In this document: positions 42,555-50,466 of the stretch, piece by piece
Layout of the letters: each line of letters starts with the position of its first letter
Position numbering within the stretch: position 1 is the stretch's first letter
Assembly (NCBI RefSeq): GCF_021044825.1
Contig: NZ_JAJNOC010000008.1
Location: 62,001 to 126,000, forward strand
DNA: 64,000 bases
DNA from: Massilia phyllostachyos
Lineage (GTDB): Bacteria; Pseudomonadota; Gammaproteobacteria; Burkholderiales; Burkholderiaceae_D
Direction of reading: 5' to 3'
Translations under genes and position numbers: made by a program
Notes under the pieces: generated by a model
The model's input: the letters and a program-made list of their open reading frames with translations, nothing else
Databases searched by the model: none
Told to the model about the DNA's origin: nothing

Positions 42555-43262
42555 TCATTCGTCCAGCTCAGGATAGTGGCGGAAGATGCCGTTCTCGTTG
42601 AAGGCAATGCGCCGGTCCGACGCCAGGTAGGCGGCGATATTGGGCCGCGCCGCCACACGGTCGCGTAAGGCGCCGAGCGCCGGATACTCGCCTTCGAGCC
42701 GCTTCATGGCGTTCGGGAAGGCATGGCGCAGGCCCTCGATCAGCTGGAACAGCGACAGGTCGGCATAGGTCGGCTTGTCCCCCACCAGCCAGTCGCGCTG
42801 TTCGGGGTTGCTGAGGATGCGCGAGAAGTAGCCGAAGAACTTCGGCAGGCGCGTCTCGATCAGGTCGGCGGCGCGCCGCTGCGCCTCCGGCTTCTGGTCT
42901 TCGTAGTAGAGCGAGGTGGCGATCGGGTGGTGGCTGTCGTGGATCTCGGCCACCAGGTCGGCGATGGTCAGCTGCAGCTGGTGGGTCCACAGGCGGCCCG
43001 GATCGCTGCGCGGCGCCAGCGCGTGCTGCTCGCCCAGGTAGAGCAGGATATTGGCCACCTGGCCAATGGTCATCTCGCCCGCCTTCAGGAAGGGCGGCGC
43101 GAACGAGGGATGGGCCTCGGTCTCGAGGGCCGACATCAAGAGGTCCATGCCGCCGTCGCGGCGCGCCACGTCCACGTAATCGGCGCCCGCTTCCTCCAGG
43201 GCAAGCCGGACGAACTCGCCGCGGCCCTGGATGCTCGGCCAGTAAAAAAGTTCATACACCAT
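42555..43262 (-). CDS. Glutathione S-transferase family protein
   Basis: A 235-residue GST. The thioredoxin-like N-terminal domain is YELFYWPSIQGRGEFVRLALEEAG, with the glutathione-binding PPFLKAGEMTIGQVANILLYLG. The helical C-terminal domain includes GDKPTYADLSLFQLIEGLRHAFP. It faces the aldo-keto reductase gene and is divergent from the DUF535 leader region. The substrate is unknown. Confidence 0.88.
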   Translation of the reverse strand: MVYELFYWPSIQGRGEFVRLALEEAGADYVDVARRDGGMDLLMSALETEAHPSFAPPFLKAGEMTIGQVANILLYLGEQHALAPRSDPGRLWTHQLQLTIADLVAEIHDSHHPIATSLYYEDQKPEAQRRAADLIETRLPKFFGYFSRILSNPEQRDWLVGDKPTYADLSLFQLIEGLRHAFPNAMKRLEGEYPALGALRDRVAARPNIAAYLASDRRIAFNENGIFRHYPELDE

Positions 43263-43403
43263 CTGATGTCTCCCGGGGTGGTTCGGTCTGGCGCAATTAT
43301 TGACGATGAAACCAAAGCGTGTCGCCGCACAAACATGGTAATCTTGGGGTGCCTGTCAGGCGAAAACAAAAAGTCGCAAAAGCCGATCCTTACAGAGAGA
43401 GAC

Positions 43404-43469
43404 ATGATGAACGCAAGCCTCGCCGCTGCTTCTTTCCCCACCCTCCATACCTACCCTGGCGGCAGTTAG
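43404..43469 (+). CDS. Possible leader peptide upstream of the DUF535 gene
   Basis: ATG ATG followed by 19 codons and TAG encode a peptide starting MMNASLAAAS and ending in HTYPGGS. A GAGAGAGA purine stretch lies at the right distance upstream. A 9-bp hairpin begins 12 bases after the stop. The position and the following stem-loops suggest a translated leader rather than a free gene. No homologue is recalled, so this is a suggestion. Confidence 0.35.
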   Translation: MMNASLAAASFPTLHTYPGGS

Positions 43470-43481
43470 CCGTTCGGCCTC

Positions 43482-43528
43482 CATGGCAGAGTGTCGTTTC
43501 TGCCATGTAAGCCCGCCCTTGCGCGGGC
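43482..43528 (+). promoter_or_regulatory. Tandem hairpins in the DUF535 leader
   Basis: Hairpin 1 pairs CATGGCAGA (43482-43490) with TCTGCCATG (43499-43507) around an 8-base loop. Hairpin 2 pairs GCCCGC (43511-43516) with GCGGGC (43523-43528). No T-run follows, so this is not a classical terminator. The loops do not match the ACGR loops of the guanidine-II riboswitch. Confidence 0.45.
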
Positions 43529-43591
43529 AATCAAGATAAAGACAGTGGCGCCGCCCCGGCGCCCGCAACTTTACGCCGAATGGAGCGCGCC

Positions 43592-44563
43592 ATGATTTTC
43601 GCTCACCTGACCCGTCACTGGCTGGCCCACCGCGGCCGCTACACGCCCGCTTCGTGGATGCTCAGCATCGTGCGGAGCCTGCGCGTGCTGCGCTACTGGC
43701 GCGAGCACCAGGCCCTGTGCCGCCTCGACCTCGTGCGCCGCTTCGTGGCGCGCGCGCCGGGCGACGACCTGTTCCACCACCTCAGCCACCGCAGCTACCT
43801 GGCGAAAGATCTGGATGCACGCCAGCGCGTGCAGTGCGTGCTGTCGCACTACCGCTTCGAGGATGCCGCGTTCAGCAACGCCTACCACCAGGCGGTGTAT
43901 GGCGGCGGCGGGCTCACGCTGTGGCAGCATCTGTCGCAGGACGAGCACGGCGAGCACAGCTTCCTGCTGCGCCTCGAGATGGCGCCGCGCCACGACGCCG
44001 AGGGCGACCTCACCATCTCGCTGGTCGCCGACGGCAAGTACCTGCACCGCCTGTCCTATACCTGGGTCGATGGCCAGCTGGCCGGGGTCGCGCTGCCGAC
44101 GGTGCCCTTCGTCACCCGCAACCAGGGCCGCTGGACCGATTCCGGCGACGCCTTCGCCGCCTTCGAAGAAGCCTTCCCCAACAACTCGCCCAGCTTCTTC
44201 TGCTTCGCCGCCATGCAGGGCCTGGCCCAGGCCCTCGGCATCGACCAGGTGGCGGCCATCAAGTGCACCTCGCACATCGCCTACGACCCGCGGGACGTCA
44301 AGCACTTCGAGAATGCCTACGACGGCTTCTGGAAGGTCCTCGGCGGCGTCGAGATGCCGGGCCGCAGCTACCTGATCAAGCTGCCCTTCTACCTCAAGCC
44401 GCTGGCCGACATGCCGTCCAAGCACCGCAAGCGCGCCGCCCAGCGCCGCGAGTTCTGGCGCGCCATCGGCGACGCGAGCCGCAGCACGGTGCTGCGCCAC
44501 ATGGCGCCGGCCGCCGCCAGCCAGGCACGCACGGTGGCCGCGCCGGCCGTCGCCGAAGCCTGA
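43592..44563 (+). CDS. VirK/YbjX family protein (DUF535)
   Basis: A 323-residue protein of the DUF535 family: QRVQCVLSHYRFEDAAFSNAYHQAVY, SQDEHGEHSFLLRLE and CTSHIAYDPRDVKHFENAYDGFW are typical segments. In Shigella and Salmonella VirK/YbjX affect surface protein localisation and resistance to antimicrobial peptides and are PhoP-linked. I chose the ATG at 43592, which has GGAGCG seven bases before it; an ATG at 43580 would add four residues. A long structured leader precedes it. Confidence 0.85.
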   Translation: MIFAHLTRHWLAHRGRYTPASWMLSIVRSLRVLRYWREHQALCRLDLVRRFVARAPGDDLFHHLSHRSYLAKDLDARQRVQCVLSHYRFEDAAFSNAYHQAVYGGGGLTLWQHLSQDEHGEHSFLLRLEMAPRHDAEGDLTISLVADGKYLHRLSYTWVDGQLAGVALPTVPFVTRNQGRWTDSGDAFAAFEEAFPNNSPSFFCFAAMQGLAQALGIDQVAAIKCTSHIAYDPRDVKHFENAYDGFWKVLGGVEMPGRSYLIKLPFYLKPLADMPSKHRKRAAQRREFWRAIGDASRSTVLRHMAPAAASQARTVAAPAVAEA

Positions 44564-44587
44564 GGCGCGGCGCATGCTGTTCGCAGT

Positions 44588-45025
44588 GTGGGATTGCACG
44601 GCGTGATCGAACTCGGCATCGCGATGCCGCGGGATGCCGCCGCGCTTGCGCGGCTTTATCGCGATGCGGGCTACGGCGCGGCGGTGGGCGCCGAGGACAC
44701 GGTGCTCGTGGCGAAGACGGCCGCGTCATTGGTTGGGGCGGTGAGGCTGTGTCGTGAAGAAGGGGTGCTGGTCCTGCGTGGGATGCAGGTCAGGCGGGAT
44801 GTCCAGCGCCAGGGCATCGGGTCGCGCCTGCTCGCCACCTGTCTGCCGTATCTGGCGCGGGCCGAGGCCTTCTGCCTGCCGTATGCGCATCTCGAAGGCT
44901 TCTACGCCACTGCTGGCTTTATGCCAGCTGACAGCGCCGCGCTTCCCGCCTTTCTCGCAGATCGCCTGGCGACCTATCGCGCTCGCGGACAGGGCGTCAT
45001 CGCCATGCGCCGTCCAGCCGGCTGA
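44588..45025 (+). CDS. GNAT family N-acetyltransferase
   Basis: A 145-residue GNAT. Motif A appears as GMQVRRDVQRQGIGSRLLATCLP (acetyl-CoA loop RRxVQRQGIG), with a late YAHLEGFYATAGFMPAD. The start is uncertain: GTG at 44588, or GTG at 44603 five codons further. It follows the DUF535 gene after 24 bases on the same strand. The substrate is unknown. Confidence 0.8.
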   Translation: MGLHGVIELGIAMPRDAAALARLYRDAGYGAAVGAEDTVLVAKTAASLVGAVRLCREEGVLVLRGMQVRRDVQRQGIGSRLLATCLPYLARAEAFCLPYAHLEGFYATAGFMPADSAALPAFLADRLATYRARGQGVIAMRRPAG

Positions 45026-45053
45026 GCCACAGCTGCGGCGTTCTTGCTTTTCG

Positions 45054-45075
45054 TAGGGTGGACGGCTCATCACCC
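45054..45075. repeat. Short TAGGGTGG-family repeat
   Basis: TAGGGTGGACGGC followed by a weak complement, CACCC (45071-45075), between the GNAT gene (+) and the chemoreceptor gene (-). The right end overlaps the chemoreceptor stop codon. Confidence 0.5.
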
Positions 45076-46665
45076 GCGATACTCGAGCGCCAGGCCACGC
45101 GCACGCTGCGGCGCCCCATCCTCCAACTGAAACACATTCACCACCGCATTCAGCTCCGCCGCCTGCACCCGCAGCGACTCGGCCGCCGCGGCCGCCTCTT
45201 CGACCAGGGCCGCGTTCTGCCCCGTCATCTCGTCCAGGCGCGCGATCGCCCCGTCCACGCGCTCGATGTCGGCGCGCTGCGAAACGGTGGCGCTGCCGAT
45301 GCGGTCGATGATGTCGTTCACGCGCTGCACGCCGTCGACCACCTTGCGGATGGTCTCGCCGGCGTGGCCGACCAGCGTCGCGCCGCTATCGACCTTCGAC
45401 ACCGAATCCTCGATCAGCGCCTTGATCTCCTTGGCCGCGGCGGCGGAGCGGTGCGCCAGGTTGCGCACCTCGCCGGCGACGACCGCGAAGCCGCGCCCCT
45501 GCTCTCCCGCGCGCGCCGCCTCCACCGCGGCGTTCAGCGCCAGGATGTTGGTCTGGAAGGCGATGCCGTCGATCACCGAGATGATGTCGACGATCTTGCT
45601 GGACGAGTCGTGGATCAGCGCCATCGTCGCCACCACCTGCTCGACCGCCGCGCCGCCCTGCTGCGACACCGCCGCCGCGTCGCCCGCCAGGGTGCGCGCC
45701 TGCTGCGCATAGTCGGCGTTCTGCTGCACGGTCTCGACCAGGCGGCCCATCGACTGCGCCACCTGCGCCAGCGCCGCCGACTGGGTCTCGGTGCGCGCCG
45801 ACAGGTCGACGTTGCCCGAGGCGATCTCGGACGAGGCCGCGGCGATGGTCTCGGTCCCGCTGCGCACCTTGCTGACGATCGCCGACAGTTCGCGGCGCAT
45901 GGTCGCCATCGCGTGGATCATGCTGGCCGGGCCGGCGCGGCGCGCATCGATCGGGTGATACAGGCGGCCGTCGGCGATGGCGCGCGCCACGCTGGTGGCC
46001 TGGGCCGGCTCGCCGCCCAGCTGGTCGAGCAGGCTGCGTACGATCACCACGCCCACCGTCGCGCACAGCAGCACCGAGATGCCGCTCAGGGCGATGATCC
46101 AGTAGCGCGCCTGCGCCGCTTCATGACTGGCGTCCGCGCTGCCGGCGGCGTTGCGCTGCTGGAGCGCCTGCACCAGCACGTCGATGTCGGCGACGATTTG
46201 GCGCCGCAGCGGGCTGCACTCATCCACCAGGAAGCGTCCATAGCCTTCCAGGTCGTTGCTGGCGCGGTAGCCGCGCGGGCGCTCGAGTTCCTTCGCCATC
46301 GCCACCAGGCCCTCCTTCACCTTGCGATACTGCGGATCGGCGCCCAGCGAAGCGTCGAGCGTCGGCAGCACGGCGAGATAGTCGGCTTTGAACGAATCGA
46401 CAAGGTCCAGTTCGCGCCTGCTCGACTCCGGGTCGTGGAAGATGAATGCGTTGCGCGCCGCGATGCCGGTCTGGGCCAACGCTTCGCGCGCCGTGTACAG
46501 CGGTTCGAGCTGGGCATTGCGCACGCCGTTGGCGGCGTTGAGCGCACCCTGGATGCTGTCGACCCGCGAGACCGCGAACACGGCCAGGATCAGCGTGACG
46601 GCCAGCACCAGGCCGAAGGCCACATACAGCTGTCGGGCAATGCCGACACGTTGAAGAGATTTCAT
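45070..46665 (-). CDS. Methyl-accepting chemotaxis protein
   Basis: A 531-residue chemoreceptor. A first membrane helix is at residues about 12-33 and a second near 190-212 (WIIALSGISVLLCATVGVVIV), enclosing a four-helix-bundle periplasmic sensor (4HB_MCP-like). HAMP follows, then the signalling domain with the conserved hairpin tip (GIAFQTNILALNAAVEAARAG) and EQGRGFAVVAGEVRNLA. The length and absence of a C-terminal NWETF-type pentapeptide fit class 36H-like receptors. The ligand is unknown. Confidence 0.92.
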   Translation of the reverse strand: MKSLQRVGIARQLYVAFGLVLAVTLILAVFAVSRVDSIQGALNAANGVRNAQLEPLYTAREALAQTGIAARNAFIFHDPESSRRELDLVDSFKADYLAVLPTLDASLGADPQYRKVKEGLVAMAKELERPRGYRASNDLEGYGRFLVDECSPLRRQIVADIDVLVQALQQRNAAGSADASHEAAQARYWIIALSGISVLLCATVGVVIVRSLLDQLGGEPAQATSVARAIADGRLYHPIDARRAGPASMIHAMATMRRELSAIVSKVRSGTETIAAASSEIASGNVDLSARTETQSAALAQVAQSMGRLVETVQQNADYAQQARTLAGDAAAVSQQGGAAVEQVVATMALIHDSSSKIVDIISVIDGIAFQTNILALNAAVEAARAGEQGRGFAVVAGEVRNLAHRSAAAAKEIKALIEDSVSKVDSGATLVGHAGETIRKVVDGVQRVNDIIDRIGSATVSQRADIERVDGAIARLDEMTGQNAALVEEAAAAAESLRVQAAELNAVVNVFQLEDGAPQRARGLALEYRG

Positions 46666-46878
46666 AAATGAGGAAAGGGTTGATCAAAGAGCCGGCAATT
46701 TAATCACATTTATAAATTTTATTGCCACACGATAACAAAGCTGTCCCGTATTTATCGAATTTGCGTTGTTTTTTTGTATTGTCTGTTGGTCGTCCTGCAA
46801 ACATTGCAGTGCCGACGGGTAGGCAAAGGCGTTGCCAGCTTCACCACGCTGTCCCTGCGCCGTGTTACACTGCCGCCT

Positions 46879-46978
46879 CGCTAGGGGTCCTGGTGCGCGC
46901 CAACAACGTGCTGCCGGGTGAGAGATACCCTTCGTACCTGATCTGGATAATGCCAGCGAAGGAAAGCGCAACGCAGTT
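46879..46978 (+). promoter_or_regulatory. TPP riboswitch (THI box)
   Basis: The conserved THI-box sequence is present: AGGGGTCC near the 5' end, then GGGTGAGAGATACCC and finally the invariant ACCTGATCTGGATAATGCC and AGCGAAGGAA. A P1 stem closes between CGCT (46879-46882) and AGCG (46975-46978). It binds thiamine pyrophosphate and lowers expression of the downstream gene when TPP is plentiful. A -10-like TACACT lies at 46866-46871. Its only downstream gene is the TonB-dependent receptor, about 105 bases on. Confidence 0.93.
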
Positions 46979-47030
46979 CCCATCCTCCTTGCCCTTCCCC
47001 CACGTTGGCTCCGGCTTTTTTGAAAAAGCA

Positions 47031-47069
47031 GCGCGCCGCATGCATGTGCATGCACATCGCGTGGCGCGC
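47031..47069 (+). promoter_or_regulatory. Hairpin just before the receptor start (possible expression platform)
   Basis: GCGCGCC (47031-47037) pairs with GGCGCGC (47063-47069), with a partly self-complementary GCATGCATGTGCATGC inside. It ends 15 bases before the ATG at 47085 and could mask the weak ribosome site when the riboswitch is bound. A T6 run at 47025-47030 lies before it, so it is not a simple terminator. Confidence 0.4.
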
Positions 47070-47084
47070 GAAGACGAGCAAACC

Positions 47085-49217
47085 ATGACATCCACGCTGA
47101 AACACACCGCCCTCGCCTGCGCGATCCTGCAGGCCTTTTCCCTCGACGCCTTCGCGCAGCAGGCCGGCTCCGACCCGGTCGCTTCGGTGGTCGTCACCGG
47201 CAGCCGCTGGATCGCCAGCGACCGCGCCAGCATCGGCGGCTTTACCGACGCGCCGCTGCTCGACACCCCGGCCTCGATCACTGCGATCAGCAGCACCCAG
47301 ATGCTGGACCTGTCGATTCGCAACGTGACCGACGCCGCCAGGTTCGACGCCTCGGTCGGCGACGCCTACAACGCGGTCGGCTACGCCGAACAGTTCTCGA
47401 TCCGCGGCTTCGCCCTAGACAACGCGACCAGCTACCGCAAGGACGGCATCGCGATTTCGGCGGACACCCAGATTCCGCTGGAGAACAAGGAACGCATCGA
47501 AGTGCTGCGCGGCCTGGCCGGCCTGCAGGCGGGCGTCGCGGCGCCGGGCGGCATGGTCAACTTCGTCACCAAACGTCCGACCAATGCGCCACTGCGCTCG
47601 GCCGTCGTCGAGGTCAGCGAACGCGGCACCCTGCACGGTTCCGTCGACCTGGGCGGGCGCTTCGAGGACCGCCGCTTCGGCTATCGCATCAATGCCGCCG
47701 CGGAAGACCTGAAATCCTATGTGCGCGGCGCCGACGGCGAGCGCCAGTTCGTGTCCGGCGCCTTCGACTGGCAGATCACGCCGAGCGCCCTGCTGCAGCT
47801 CGACCTCGACCACCAGCACCGCTCCCAGATCACCGCGCCGGGCTACCAGCTGCTGCGCAACGAGGCGCTGCCCACCGGCGTCTCGCCCAAGACCTTGCTG
47901 AACGACCAGCCCTGGACCAAGCCGGTGGAAACCGACAGCAGCAACCTCGGCCTGCGCTTCCAGTACCGCCTGAATGAAGACTGGACCGCCAGCGTCAACG
48001 CCAACAAGCACTGGTTCAAGCGCGACGACTACACCGCCTTCCCCTACGGCTGCAGCAACGAGGGCGATGGCTTCTATCCGGGCTACTGCTCGAACGGCGA
48101 CTACGACGTCTACGACTACCAGAGCGTCGGCGAACGCAAGACCCCGTGGGGCGCGCAAGCCATGCTGCAGGGCCGCCTCGATACCGGCGCGGTGCGCCAC
48201 CAGTTGACGATCGGCGCCGCGCTGTCCGAGCGCCACGACAGCTTCGGCGAATACGTCTACGACTACGCCGGCTCCAGCAACATCTACCACAACCAGATCG
48301 TCGACCCGGCGCCGGGCAACCCGACGACCGGCCCGGTGATGGAGCGCCGCAACGACCGCGAGAGCGCGCTGTTCGTGCAGGACGTCGCCACCTTGTCGGA
48401 ACAGTTCACGCTGCACACCGGCCTGCGCTGGGTGAAACTCAAGCGCAACGAGAAGGCCGAGGTCGAGCTGCCGTGGGCGTATGCCGACGATTCCTTCGTG
48501 CTGCCGAGCGTGGCCCTGGTCTACAAGCCTGCGCGCGACTGGAGCGTCTACGGCTCGCTCAGCCACGGCCTGCAGCACGGCGGCATCGCCGAGATGGGCA
48601 CCACCAACGAGAACACCGTGCTCGATCCGAGCCGCTCGAAGCAGGTCGAGCTGGGCGTGAAGGGCGTGGTCGGCAATGCGATGCTGTCGGCCGCGCTGTT
48701 CAACATCGAACAGGGCCTGGAGTATGTGAATGCGGATGGCGCCTTCGTGCGCGCCGGCCGGCAGCGCCACCGCGGGCTGGAACTGGCGGCCCAGGGCAAG
48801 CTGAACGCCGACCTGAACTACAGCCTGTCGGTGATGGCGCTCGACGCCAAGCAGACCGGCACTGGCGACGCCGGCGTGGAAGGCAAGCGCGTGACCAACG
48901 TACCCGAGCTGCGCTCGACCGCCTTGGTCGAATACGCGCTGCCGATGGTCCAGGGAATGAAGGTCGACGCGACCTGGCAGTACTCGGGCAGCAAGGCCTT
49001 CGACCCGGCCAACCGCGCCATCGTGCCGGGCTACCACGTGGCCGGCCTGGGCGCCTCGTACGCGCTACGCGCCGGCGGCATGCACACCATCCTGCGCGCG
49101 CGGGTGGACAATGTGTTCGACAAGTTCTACTGGCGCGACGTGACGCAGTCGCTGGGCGGCTACCTGCTGCCGGGCGCGCCGCGGACGTTCCGGGTGTCGG
49201 CGCAGTTCGACTTCTGA
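47085..49217 (+). CDS. TonB-dependent receptor, probably for thiamine
   Basis: A 710-residue outer-membrane receptor. A signal peptide (residues 1-24) is followed by a plug domain with the segments VVVTGSRWIASDR, DTPASITAIS, YAEQFSIRGFALDN and IEVLRGLAGLQAGVAAPGGMVNFVTKRP. The beta-barrel ends in RVSAQFDF with terminal Phe. By sequence it looks like the siderophore (FpvA/FhuA) type. The TPP riboswitch directly upstream argues that it imports thiamine or a derivative instead. ATG 47085 starts the signal peptide. No fur box was seen. Confidence 0.88.
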   Translation: MTSTLKHTALACAILQAFSLDAFAQQAGSDPVASVVVTGSRWIASDRASIGGFTDAPLLDTPASITAISSTQMLDLSIRNVTDAARFDASVGDAYNAVGYAEQFSIRGFALDNATSYRKDGIAISADTQIPLENKERIEVLRGLAGLQAGVAAPGGMVNFVTKRPTNAPLRSAVVEVSERGTLHGSVDLGGRFEDRRFGYRINAAAEDLKSYVRGADGERQFVSGAFDWQITPSALLQLDLDHQHRSQITAPGYQLLRNEALPTGVSPKTLLNDQPWTKPVETDSSNLGLRFQYRLNEDWTASVNANKHWFKRDDYTAFPYGCSNEGDGFYPGYCSNGDYDVYDYQSVGERKTPWGAQAMLQGRLDTGAVRHQLTIGAALSERHDSFGEYVYDYAGSSNIYHNQIVDPAPGNPTTGPVMERRNDRESALFVQDVATLSEQFTLHTGLRWVKLKRNEKAEVELPWAYADDSFVLPSVALVYKPARDWSVYGSLSHGLQHGGIAEMGTTNENTVLDPSRSKQVELGVKGVVGNAMLSAALFNIEQGLEYVNADGAFVRAGRQRHRGLELAAQGKLNADLNYSLSVMALDAKQTGTGDAGVEGKRVTNVPELRSTALVEYALPMVQGMKVDATWQYSGSKAFDPANRAIVPGYHVAGLGASYALRAGGMHTILRARVDNVFDKFYWRDVTQSLGGYLLPGAPRTFRVSAQFDF

Positions 49218-49225
49218 TGGTCGAT

Positions 49226-49256
49226 GTCGGGTGGACGGCTTCACCGCCCACCCGAC
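49226..49256. repeat. TAGGGTGG-family hairpin acting as bidirectional terminator
   Basis: GTCGGGTGG (49226-49234) pairs perfectly with CCACCCGAC (49248-49256), extended by CGG/CCG inside. It sits between the convergent TonB receptor and HDOD genes. The first base differs from other copies (GTCGGG instead of TAGGG). Confidence 0.65.
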
Positions 49257-49257
49257 G

Positions 49258-50220
49258 TCAGTCGCCTAGATCGGCGAGTTTGCCCAGGCAGCGCCGCTGA
49301 AAGCCATTCAGTCCGCCGGCCACGAAGCTGTCATCCTCATCGATCACCTCCGCATCCAGCAGCAGCCGCAGCTTGGCGATCCGGTCCCCCTGCGCCAGCG
49401 TCTGGGCCAGGTTCGACGCGTCCGGGTCACCCGCGCGGGCGATCGCATCGACCACCTCCACCGGGAAGTCCCAGTGCGACGCGATCACCGAGGACAGCAA
49501 ACGGCTCGCCGCGATCAGCTCGACACCAAAAGCCCCGGAGCCCGGCACCTTCCCTTCGCACACCCGGTCCGCCACCTGGAACGCCACCTGCAGCCCGACG
49601 TTCTGCATCAGCCCCGCCAGGTAGGATTCGAACACGCCGGCCGACAGGCCCGGCGCCATCACGCTGGCGGCAAAGGCGCAGCGTTCGGAATGCTTCCACA
49701 CCTTAGGGGCCACCTGGCGCGCCACGCCCTGCACCTTGGTGCGGATCAGCGGACGCATCGCGATCTTCGCCAGCAGCATGCGCAGGCCGTTCAGGCCGAG
49801 CATGGTGACCGCGCCCTCGAGCGTTTCGATCGGCTTGGCCGGGCGGTAATAGGCGCTGTTGGCTTCGCGGATCACTTCGGCGACCAGCACCAGGTCGCGC
49901 CCCACTTCGGCCGATAGCGCGCCGGTCGAGATGTTCTCGTCCGACAGGGCGCCGAGCAGCTGGCCGACCAGGTCGGGCAGGCGCGGCACCAGCCCCGCCG
50001 CGCCTTCCGGGTCGCCGGCCAGTGCGCGCACCTGCGCCAGCACCCGCTCTTCCAGCTCGCGGCTGACGTTGCTGCCGGTCGAGGCGGTCAGCCAGCGGTA
50101 CCAGGCCGCGTCGATCTCGGCCGCCAGTTCTTCCTCATCCACCGCCGCCGCCGTTCCCGCGCCGGCTGCGGACCCTGTCTCCTTGTCGCCGCCCAGTAGG
50201 CGCCCGATCCATTTTTTCAC
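49258..50220 (-). CDS. HDOD domain signalling protein
   Basis: A 320-residue protein with a degenerate HD-related HDOD output domain (about residues 75-300): LPRLPDLVGQLLGALSDENISTGALSAEVGRDLVLVAEVIREANSAYY is cut here to its features. The key parts are VLGLNGLRMLLAKIAMRPL-like helices and a central HSERCAFAASVMA. HDOD proteins have no clear catalytic residues and serve as signalling modules in two-component and c-di-GMP networks. A charged, Ala-rich N-terminus of about 30 residues precedes it. The partner is unknown. Confidence 0.85.
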   Translation of the reverse strand: MKKWIGRLLGGDKETGSAAGAGTAAAVDEEELAAEIDAAWYRWLTASTGSNVSRELEERVLAQVRALAGDPEGAAGLVPRLPDLVGQLLGALSDENISTGALSAEVGRDLVLVAEVIREANSAYYRPAKPIETLEGAVTMLGLNGLRMLLAKIAMRPLIRTKVQGVARQVAPKVWKHSERCAFAASVMAPGLSAGVFESYLAGLMQNVGLQVAFQVADRVCEGKVPGSGAFGVELIAASRLLSSVIASHWDFPVEVVDAIARAGDPDASNLAQTLAQGDRIAKLRLLLDAEVIDEDDSFVAGGLNGFQRRCLGKLADLGD

Positions 50221-50346
50221 AGTACACCGCCCAAATCGATGTCAGTACAGCCAATTATTTTAATACCACAAGGCAACAATTGATATCTAAAAAAAGTCTC
50301 TGCGCACTCGCGTCACGATGCAGCGCAAACCCAACGCAAATAAAGT

Positions 50347-50407
50347 TTGCAGATGCGAATGATTATCATTTAGTATACGTCGCGTTATTGATGAGAATGA
50401 TTCTCAT
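50347..50407 (+). promoter_or_regulatory. Promoter with two Fur boxes before the heme receptor
   Basis: TTGCAG (50347-50352) and TAGTAT (50371-50376) form a weak promoter with an 18-base spacer. AATGAT-T-ATCATT (50358-50370) lies in the spacer and is a perfect 13-base dyad. ATGAGAATGATTCTCAT (50391-50407) is a perfect 17-base dyad just past the expected start site. Both match the Fur consensus, so iron-loaded Fur would block the heme receptor operon. Confidence 0.85.
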
Positions 50408-50466
50408 TACAATACCAGGACCCGCCCACGACGGCGGCACCACAACAACAATTCGACTGGACCACC

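Larger units (their letters stand above)
43263..43591 (+). promoter_or_regulatory. Long leader of the VirK/DUF535 gene
   Basis: This 329-base gap separates the divergent GST and DUF535 genes. It holds an extended -10 TGGTAATCT (43336-43344), a possible 21-residue leader peptide (43404-43469), a strong hairpin (43482-43507) and a second hairpin (43511-43528). The last 64 bases, ending in GGAG before the DUF535 ATG, show nothing else. The transcript leader would be about 240 nt. Confidence 0.45.

Noticed and set aside
43482..43528. Guanidine-II (mini-ykkC) riboswitch in the DUF535 leader
   Set aside because: Two hairpins are present, but the loops lack the ACGR sequence and are too long.
47010..47030. 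Rho-independent terminator in the riboswitch leader
   Set aside because: GCTTTTTTGAAAAAGC has a short, AT-only stem; the TTTTTT run is not preceded by a GC-rich hairpin.
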